Part shown: in pieces, positions 6,464 through 10,177 of the stretch
Numbering within the stretch: position 1 is the first letter of the stretch
Layout: each line of letters opens with the position of its first letter
Source of the DNA: VGJV01 sp964646415
Lineage (GTDB): Bacteria; Patescibacteriota; Minisyncoccia; UBA6257; 2-01-FULL-56-20
Direction of reading: 5' to 3'
NCBI GenBank assembly: GCA_964646415.1
Contig: CAZYEL010000027.1
Location: 1-10,177, forward strand
DNA length: 10,177 nt
Position numbers and translations under genes: made by a program
Notes under the pieces: generated by a model
Told to the model about the DNA's origin: nothing
Databases searched by the model: none
What the model saw: only the letters and a program-made list of their open reading frames with translations

Positions 6464-6543
6464 CCACAGTCGCAGCTGCCATCTTCTTTATGCATATGGC
6501 CGCAGGATTCGCATGCTCCTTCTTCTTTTTCTTCTTCTGCCAT
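6451..6543 (-). CDS. Small Cys-rich protein, 30 residues
   Basis: An ATG at 6543-6541 opens a 30-codon frame ending in TAG at 6453-6451. The protein starts MAEEEKEEGACESCGH and ends DGSCDCGCSS: an acidic head, then five cysteines as CxxC and CxCxxC-like pairs with two histidines between them. The pattern suggests a metal-binding (zinc or copper) mini-protein. It is preceded by an extended -10 promoter at 6611-6603 and followed on the same strand by the dehydrogenase. No clear Shine-Dalgarno is visible. I know no named family; it is too short for most gene callers. The regular Cys/His pattern argues against chance, but expression is unproven. Confidence 0.55.
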   Translation of the reverse strand: MAEEEKEEGACESCGHMHKEDGSCDCGCSS

Positions 6544-6602
6544 TGGAAATAACCTATGACTAATAACTGATAACGGGCCGACCTTTTCGGGCAAGCCTGC
6601 TC

Positions 6603-6611
6603 ATTATATCA
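6603..6611 (-). promoter_or_regulatory. Extended -10 promoter upstream of the Cys-rich ORF
   Basis: On the minus strand TGA-TATAAT (6611-6603) is a perfect -10 with TGn extension. Transcription would start near 6596, about 53 bases before the ORF start at 6543. No good -35 is seen at 17 bases. The site lies just left of the msrA start on the other strand, so the msrA control region overlaps it. Confidence 0.5.
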
Positions 6612-6619
6612 TTTGGAAT

Positions 6620-7096
6620 ATGCTGCAACTCGCCACATTCGCCGCCGGATGCTTTTGGGGCGTGGAAGAACTTTTCCGCACGCAAAAAGGCGTGCTCTCA
6701 ACCGTAGTTGGCTACACCGGGGGACATGTCCAAAATCCGACGTATGAAGATGTCTGCGGTAATCGCACCGGGCATGCGGAGGCAGTCCAAGTCACCTACG
6801 ACCCTTTCCAAATCTCCTACGAGAAGCTCCTCCAACTCTTCTGGAAGAATCACGACCCTACGACGGCAAACTGCCAGGGACCGGACGTAGGCTCGCAGTA
6901 CCGCTCGGCAATTTTTACGCACACGCCGGAGCAGGAAAAACTCGCGAAAGAATCCAAAGAAAAACTGCGGCAAACCTCAAGATATAAAGACAGGACTATT
7001 GTTACGGAAATTCTTCCCGCAACCAAGTTCTGGCGCGCAGAGGAGTATCACCAGCAGTATTTTATGAGAAACGGCGGCAGCACCTGTCATATATAA
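6620..7096 (+). CDS. msrA: Peptide methionine-S-sulfoxide reductase MsrA
   Basis: Reduces the S epimer of methionine sulfoxide in proteins and free methionine, repairing oxidative damage in the cytoplasm with thioredoxin-type reductant. The 158 residues carry the catalytic GCFWGVEE motif (Cys11), GYTGG, YEDVCGNRTGHAEAVQVTYDP, the substrate region FWKNHDPT, GSQYRSAIF, and AEEYHQQYF near the end. A terminal STCHI puts a Cys three residues from the C-terminus, a plausible resolving cysteine. Length is typical of a compact MsrA. The ATG at 6620 gives the usual N-terminus a few residues before GCFW; there is no strong ribosome binding site. It is a single gene, convergent with rseP. Confidence 0.96.
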   Translation: MLQLATFAAGCFWGVEELFRTQKGVLSTVVGYTGGHVQNPTYEDVCGNRTGHAEAVQVTYDPFQISYEKLLQLFWKNHDPTTANCQGPDVGSQYRSAIFTHTPEQEKLAKESKEKLRQTSRYKDRTIVTEILPATKFWRAEEYHQQYFMRNGGSTCHI

Positions 7097-7171
7097 GCGC
7101 CACAAATACGGAACATCAAGCGCCTTGCTTGAATCTACTCAAAGCTTATCGCTCAACACTTCAAGCTACCT

Positions 7172-8206
7172 TCAAAACCACCTCACCACGTCCCGCACGG
7201 TAACGAGCACCATCAGCACAAGAAGCAGCACGAACCCCGCTCCGTTTACCATTCCCTCAATATGCCGGGGAATCGGCGAGCCCTTAATTTTTTCGATGGC
7301 GGTGAAGAGCACCCGCCCGCCGTCCAGAGCCGGAAACGGAATAAGATTGATAACCGCGAGGTTGAGCGATATAAGGCTCAAAAGCTCAAAGAGATAGGCA
7401 ATCCCAAGCGAGCCCGTCCGTTGCGCCACCGCAACTATCCCGAGGGGCCCCACGATGTCCCCCGGTACCTGCCCCTGCAAGAGAAGACTCCGGAGAAGGT
7501 CGCCAAGCGCCTGGAAAGTAAGCCCGATGACGTATACCGAGCTCTTCAGCCCTTCCCAGAGCGCGCTTCCAAACCCCATCGGCGACACTCCCGTTTCCGC
7601 AAGCTGGACGCCTAAAGCGCCCTCGCCCGCGGGAGGATTCACCCGAGGCGTAAGCTCGAATATTTTTTCTCCGTCGCCCCGGACGGTGCGGATTGAAACC
7701 AATGTGCCGCGACTGGCGCTTACAAACGCAATAAACTCATCCGTCGTCGCAAATCCCCTTATAATATCCCCCGTCCGGAGACCGGCCGCCTCTGCGGGAG
7801 AATTTGATGACACTCCCGCAATCATCACCGCGGGAGAAGTGCCAATCATGAGCGTTGCGGTAAGAAGCCACCACCCAAGAAGAAAATTCACCGCAACTCC
7901 CGCCACAAGCACCACAACTCTCTTCCACGCGGGTTGAAAGTGAAACAAACGCTTCCGCTCTTCTTCGGACGGCGGAGCGGCATTCTCCTCCGGATTCTCT
8001 CCTGCAATTTTCACAAACCCGCCGAACGGGAGCCAATTCAAACTGTATTCCGTTTCCCCCCACTTCCTTGCGCCGATGCGCGGCGGGAAACCGAAACCGA
8101 ATTCATCCACGCGCAACCCGAAAAGCTTTGACGCGGCGAAGTGCCCCAGTTCATGCCCTAAAATGAGCACGGAAAGACCAACGATGACGATGAGAGTTAT
8201 TACCAT
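7172..8206 (-). CDS. rseP: RseP-type site-2 membrane metalloprotease (M50)
   Basis: Zinc-dependent intramembrane protease that cleaves transmembrane substrates such as anti-sigma factors or signal-peptide remnants. The 344 residues show the zinc motif HELGH (18-22) inside the first membrane helix and FGFGFPPR shortly after it. A further helix (about 95-120) precedes a single PDZ domain (about 125-205, with SPAEAAGLRTGDII). A membrane helix with NLIPFPALDGGR (287-298) supplies the third zinc ligand Asp295, and a last helix ends at VVRWF. One PDZ rather than two makes it shorter than E. coli RseP and like many Gram-positive and CPR forms. It follows frr by about 120 bases on the same strand; frr and rseP commonly lie in one cluster with uppS, cdsA and dxr, which are absent here. 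No Shine-Dalgarno precedes the ATG. Confidence 0.93.
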   Translation of the reverse strand: MVITLIVIVGLSVLILGHELGHFAASKLFGLRVDEFGFGFPPRIGARKWGETEYSLNWLPFGGFVKIAGENPEENAAPPSEEERKRLFHFQPAWKRVVVLVAGVAVNFLLGWWLLTATLMIGTSPAVMIAGVSSNSPAEAAGLRTGDIIRGFATTDEFIAFVSASRGTLVSIRTVRGDGEKIFELTPRVNPPAGEGALGVQLAETGVSPMGFGSALWEGLKSSVYVIGLTFQALGDLLRSLLLQGQVPGDIVGPLGIVAVAQRTGSLGIAYLFELLSLISLNLAVINLIPFPALDGGRVLFTAIEKIKGSPIPRHIEGMVNGAGFVLLLVLMVLVTVRDVVRWF

Positions 8207-8210
8207 AAAA

Positions 8211-8323
8211 AATTATTCTAATTACTCTAATTGACCTAATTAACCTAACAAACTTCCCGCCTTAGACATTGGAGGTTAGGGTTTATTTAGAATAATTAGG
8301 GTAATTAGAAATTAGGTCAATTA
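8211..8323. repeat. AT-rich CTAATT-type repeat cluster between frr and rseP
   Basis: Degenerate units of CTAATT and its complement AATTAG fill most of this gap. TTCTAATTACTCTAATT (8216-8232) recurs inverted as AATTAGGGTAATTAGAA (8294-8310) with one mismatch, and TAATTGACCTAAT (8228-8240) recurs inverted perfectly at 8311-8323. CCTAAC/GTTAGG (8244-8249, 8275-8280) also pair. The order is not nested, so this is a repeat cluster rather than one simple hairpin. A 13-mer CTAATTAACCTAA (8236-8248) is shared with 10101-10113. Confidence 0.7.
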
Positions 8324-8328
8324 CGCCG

Positions 8329-8895
8329 CTATTCCTGCAATTCGGCTATTTTTGCCGCAAGCGTCGACTCGATTCCTTTATTCGCCTCATCCACTATTTT
8401 TTGCAATTTCTCTTTTGCCTTAAAAAGCATGTCTTCGCTGATTTTTTTCTCACCTTCCGCCGCTTTTATTTTCTTGTTTGCATCATCCCGCGCCGCGCGT
8501 ATCCGGATACGGGATTCCTCGCCTTCCTTTTTTGCGGTTTTCGCGAGCTCCTCCCGCCGCTCGTTTGAAAGCGCCGAAAGCGTCGCGCGGAGGGTGAGTC
8601 CGTCCGAAGAAACCGTGAGTCCCGCCTTCGCTTCTTCGATTGCTTTGGTAACAGGCCCCACTGCGGCTTTGTCCCACATGGTGATTTGAATGCCGCGCGG
8701 CGGGAAAACCGAAAGCGTACCCAATTGCTTCACCGTAAACCACTGGTCGTAATAATTCACTTTCAAATCCCCCACCAGCTCCACCGAAGGACGGCTGCTG
8801 CGGATAAGCCGCAGCGTATCGCGGAATTTGTCCCCGATTGCCTTCAATTCCTGTTCAAATGATTTAAGAAGAAGCGTAGTGTCCATGTCAGTCAT
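8329..8895 (-). CDS. frr: Ribosome recycling factor
   Basis: With EF-G it splits post-termination ribosomes for a new round of translation. The 188 residues are normal for the family (about 185). Two long helical stretches of domain I flank the small domain II (roughly 30-105). Recognisable segments: VNYYDQW (usual YYG), FPPRGIQITMWDK (usual P.R.L.I.PWD), EEAKAGLTVSSDGLTLRATL, LSNERREELAKTAKKEGEESRIRIRAARDDANKKIK (usual ERR.EL.K..K...E..KV.IRN.RRD) and ISED. The usual IRTGRA near the end of helix 1 reads IRSSRP. The ATG at 8895 is preferred over a TTG at 8898. The inverted repeat of the GxxExxY unit begins one base upstream of the start codon. It probably shares an operon with holB upstream and rseP downstream. 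Confidence 0.92.
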   Translation of the reverse strand: MTDMDTTLLLKSFEQELKAIGDKFRDTLRLIRSSRPSVELVGDLKVNYYDQWFTVKQLGTLSVFPPRGIQITMWDKAAVGPVTKAIEEAKAGLTVSSDGLTLRATLSALSNERREELAKTAKKEGEESRIRIRAARDDANKKIKAAEGEKKISEDMLFKAKEKLQKIVDEANKGIESTLAAKIAELQE

Positions 8896-8929
8896 CAACG
8901 AATAACGAATGGTTAAACGAATTTACGAA
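8896..8929. repeat. Left imperfect inverted repeat bounding the GxxExxY gene
   Basis: CAACGAATAACGAATGG and its continuation to 8929 consist of CGAAT-type units. Its reverse complement aligns with 9316-9348 apart from a few substitutions and small gaps. It contains the GxxExxY stop codon (8925-8923) and abuts the frr ATG at 8895. Confidence 0.7.
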
Positions 8930-9316
8930 AAATTAATCACTCTTTTAAAACGGACACTGTCTGTACCGAAACTCACAAGTATGGCCAACTTCTTCCCGGA
9001 AGTCTTCAAATATTCTAGAACTTGATCAATATGCTTCTTAGAATACCTGACTCCCTTCTTAATTTCAACAATAACCTTATCTTCTACGATAAAATCCAAG
9101 AAATCCTTGCCTACCTCCTCATTGTGATACCGAACCGGATAATACGCTTGTTCAATGTATCCCAAGCCCTTTTCCCGAAACGCAACGGCAAGCGCGCGCT
9201 GATAATGCTTCTCATGGTGACCACTCCCTAAAACCGTTCTGCACGGAAAACGCGCAACCAGCTATCACATAACTCAACTCTGGATACACTAAATCCTGTC
9301 GCTTTACTTGAGTCAT
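8923..9316 (-). pseudogene. GxxExxY (PDDEXK_3) protein gene with a one-base frameshift
   Basis: GxxExxY proteins (PF13366 fold) have a PD-(D/E)XK nuclease-like core but no settled function. The first frame starts with ATG at 9316-9314 and reads MTQVKRQDLVYPELSYVIAG...FSVQN, then hits TGA at 9214-9212. The other frame resumes as LGSGHHEKHYQRALAVAF and runs to TAA at 8925-8923. It contains the signature GSGHHEKHY, then DFLDFIVEDKVIVEIKK (the D...ExK core) and YLKTSGKKLAILVSFG. Removing one T from the run at 9233-9230 joins them as VQNGLGSGHHEK, the normal family sequence, and gives about 130 residues, the usual length. The joined gene is therefore broken by one base, or the base is a sequencing error. 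It is visibly richer in AT than holB and frr and lies between inverted repeats, both signs of acquisition. Confidence 0.78.
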
Positions 9317-9348
9317 TCGCAAATTCGTAACCAATTCGCTATTCGCTG
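9316..9348. repeat. Right imperfect inverted repeat bounding the GxxExxY gene
   Basis: TTCGCAAATTCGTAACC and its continuation to 9348 mirror the left repeat at 8896-8929. The GxxExxY ATG lies at its left edge (9316-9314), and the last codons and stop of holB (to 9339) lie inside it. The unit 8896-9348 thus fills exactly the space between holB and frr. Confidence 0.7.
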
Positions 9349-10094
9349 ACGAACGCAAGCAGCTGCAAGCGCGCATTTAGGCTACCACGCGTGGCTCGCT
9401 CCCGCAACGCAAGCGCCCTGTGCCACAACGCATAGTTTCCTTTGCCTTTTTGGATTTCCTCCCCAAGCACTACGATGCACTGGTCGAGGAAATCCACAAG
9501 GCTGAAATCAAGAGGCGCGATGAGCTTTTTGATGTAGTCCTTTCGTCCGGACGGAAGCGCTGTGAGGAATCGCGCCGCCTCTTTATAGAGCGGCTGCGCA
9601 TGGACTGCGTCGAGCCGTTCCCCGGAGGGAAAAACGGACGGCGGAGCAAAATAGAACTGGTGGAAACGCGACTGAAGCGTGGGAAAAAGCGCCTCCTGGT
9701 CCGAAGCGATGAGAAGCACGACGCCCGAGGCGGGGGGCTCCTCCGTGACTTTCAGCAGCGCGTTTTGGGCTTCGGGCGTAAGGCGCTCCGCGCCGTCCAC
9801 GATCGCGAGGCGATACGCGCTCACATTCGGCCGCTCGTAGAGGAAAAACTTCATCGCCCGCGCCTCGTCAATTCCGATTTTCCCTTCCGCATCGGGACGG
9901 AACACGCGCGCGTCGTTCAAAAGGCGCATGGCGGGCGCGAACTTTCCTCCTTCCAAATAGTGCGCGAGGGACTCCGCAACCGCGCGTTTCCCCGCTCCCT
10001 TCGGTCCGAAAAAGAGATACCCGTGCGCAAGCCCGCACTCGTCCGCGAGACGCTTCAGGACTTTGATGATACGGGAGTGGCCGGCAACTTGCAT
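9339..10094 (-). CDS. holB: DNA polymerase III delta' subunit (clamp loader, HolB-type)
   Basis: AAA+ ATPase-like subunit that, with delta and tau/gamma, opens and loads the sliding clamp on primed DNA. The 251 residues begin with HSRIIKVLKRLADECGLAHGYLFFGPKGAGKRAVAESLA: the Walker A motif GPKGAGKR is intact (about 31-38). KIGIDEARAMKFFLYERP precedes IVDGAERLTPEAQNALLKVTEEPP, the diagnostic clamp-loader segment, and LQSRFHQFYF replaces the SRC sensor motif. The zinc-binding cysteine cluster usual between the Walker motifs is absent. The protein is shorter than E. coli delta' (334), with a reduced C-terminal domain. The ATG at 10094 lacks a Shine-Dalgarno and follows a CTAATT repeat. As first gene of the minus block it probably drives GxxExxY, frr and rseP. 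Confidence 0.9.
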   Translation of the reverse strand: MQVAGHSRIIKVLKRLADECGLAHGYLFFGPKGAGKRAVAESLAHYLEGGKFAPAMRLLNDARVFRPDAEGKIGIDEARAMKFFLYERPNVSAYRLAIVDGAERLTPEAQNALLKVTEEPPASGVVLLIASDQEALFPTLQSRFHQFYFAPPSVFPSGERLDAVHAQPLYKEAARFLTALPSGRKDYIKKLIAPLDFSLVDFLDQCIVVLGEEIQKGKGNYALWHRALALRERATRGSLNARLQLLAFVSE

Positions 10095-10097
10095 AAA

Positions 10098-10130
10098 TTT
10101 CTAATTAACCTAATTATTCTAAGGTAATTA
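10098..10130. repeat. Second copy of the CTAATT-type repeat, upstream of holB
   Basis: CTAATTAACCTAATTATTCTAA (shown here as two parts: CTAATTAACCTAA at 10101-10113 and AATTATTCTAA at 10112-10122) repeats 13-mer and 11-mer words found at 8236-8248 and 8211-8221. It fills the gap between divergent holB and the possible gene at 10131. On the minus strand it offers TAGAAT (10121-10116) as a weak -10 for holB. Confidence 0.5.
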
Positions 10131-10177
10131 GTGGGAAACGTAACCAAAATAGATATCGAGGAAATGTTTGAATATAT
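10131..10177 (+). CDS. Possible 5' end of a + strand gene (partial)
   Basis: A GTG at 10131 is preceded by AAGG (10121-10124) at a 6-base spacing, the best ribosome binding site in this window. The frame stays open to the window edge and reads MGNVTKIDIEEMFEY, a plausible protein N-terminus. An ATG at 10164 is in the same frame. Too little is visible to name a family. Confidence 0.38.
   Translation, partial: MGNVTKIDIEEMFEY

Noticed and set aside
6390..6482. 31-codon N-terminal extension of the dehydrogenase from the ATG at 6482
   Set aside because: The residues do not resemble the family, the stretch overlaps the Cys-rich ORF in another frame, and it contains a TATAAT promoter and the leader hairpin.
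5681..6563. Two + strand open frames opposite the dehydrogenase, up to 280 codons
   Set aside because: They are composition shadows of the dehydrogenase: Arg/Pro/His-rich, with no recognisable motifs.
7116..7132. Hairpin TCAAGC-GCCTT-GCTTGA between convergent msrA and rseP
   Set aside because: The stem is only 6 bp and AT/GC mixed, with no T-tract on either side; it could be a weak terminator but is not supported.
8923..9165. An 80-residue intact GxxExxY-like protein starting at a TTG at 9165
   Set aside because: The family N-terminus with GSGHHEKHY continues upstream in the same frame without an ATG, and the real start lies beyond a frameshift.
9420..10127. A 235-codon + frame opposite holB
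   Set aside because: It is a shadow of holB, whose Walker A and clamp-loader motifs are unambiguous.
1..10177. CRISPR array, rRNA or tRNA genes
   Set aside because: I saw no regularly spaced direct repeats, no cloverleaf with TpsiC arm and no rRNA segments on either strand.

Overview
The window looks like a stretch of a Candidate Phyla Radiation (Patescibacteria, probably Parcubacteria-type) genome. The basis is inference: the large cysteine-rich zinc-ribbon protein at 2285-4039 belongs to a family I know mainly from CPR genomes, most genes lack a clear Shine-Dalgarno sequence, intergenic gaps are short, and compact versions of universal genes (frr, holB, rseP) are packed together. TGA is used only as a stop, so recoding groups such as Gracilibacteria are unlikely.

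Layout, left to right. A possible 3' end of an unknown + gene (2-70) is followed by typA/bipA (156-1958). Between typA and the next gene, a 326-base gap holds what I read as a minus-strand structured RNA of about 190 nt (2152 to 1964), with its own extended -10 promoter and a strong intrinsic terminator next to the typA stop. A + strand set follows: the zinc-ribbon protein, a DedA-family membrane protein overlapping it by 25 bases, and a YhbP-like flavin-binding protein. A perfect 34-bp nested palindrome sits between this set and the convergent minus-strand Glu/Leu-type dehydrogenase (start best placed at 6389). Upstream of the dehydrogenase, on the same strand, is an overlooked 30-residue Cys-rich ORF (6543-6451). 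Divergent from it is msrA (6620-7096).

The right part is a minus-strand block read holB > GxxExxY gene > frr > rseP. It links replication (clamp-loader delta'), ribosome recycling and site-2 membrane proteolysis. The GxxExxY gene (9316-8923) carries a one-base frameshift and lies exactly between two imperfect inverted repeats of about 33 bp, which touch the frr start and the holB stop. It looks like an inserted, decayed mobile unit in an otherwise housekeeping operon. A second, unrelated AT-rich repeat family (CTAATT units) fills the frr-rseP gap and the space upstream of holB. A + gene may begin at 10131.

The most interesting points are the unidentified minus-strand RNA, the repeat-bounded frameshifted GxxExxY unit, the Cys-rich mini-ORF, the nested palindrome, and two genes (typA, dehydrogenase) whose leaders contain terminator-like hairpins between promoter and start codon.
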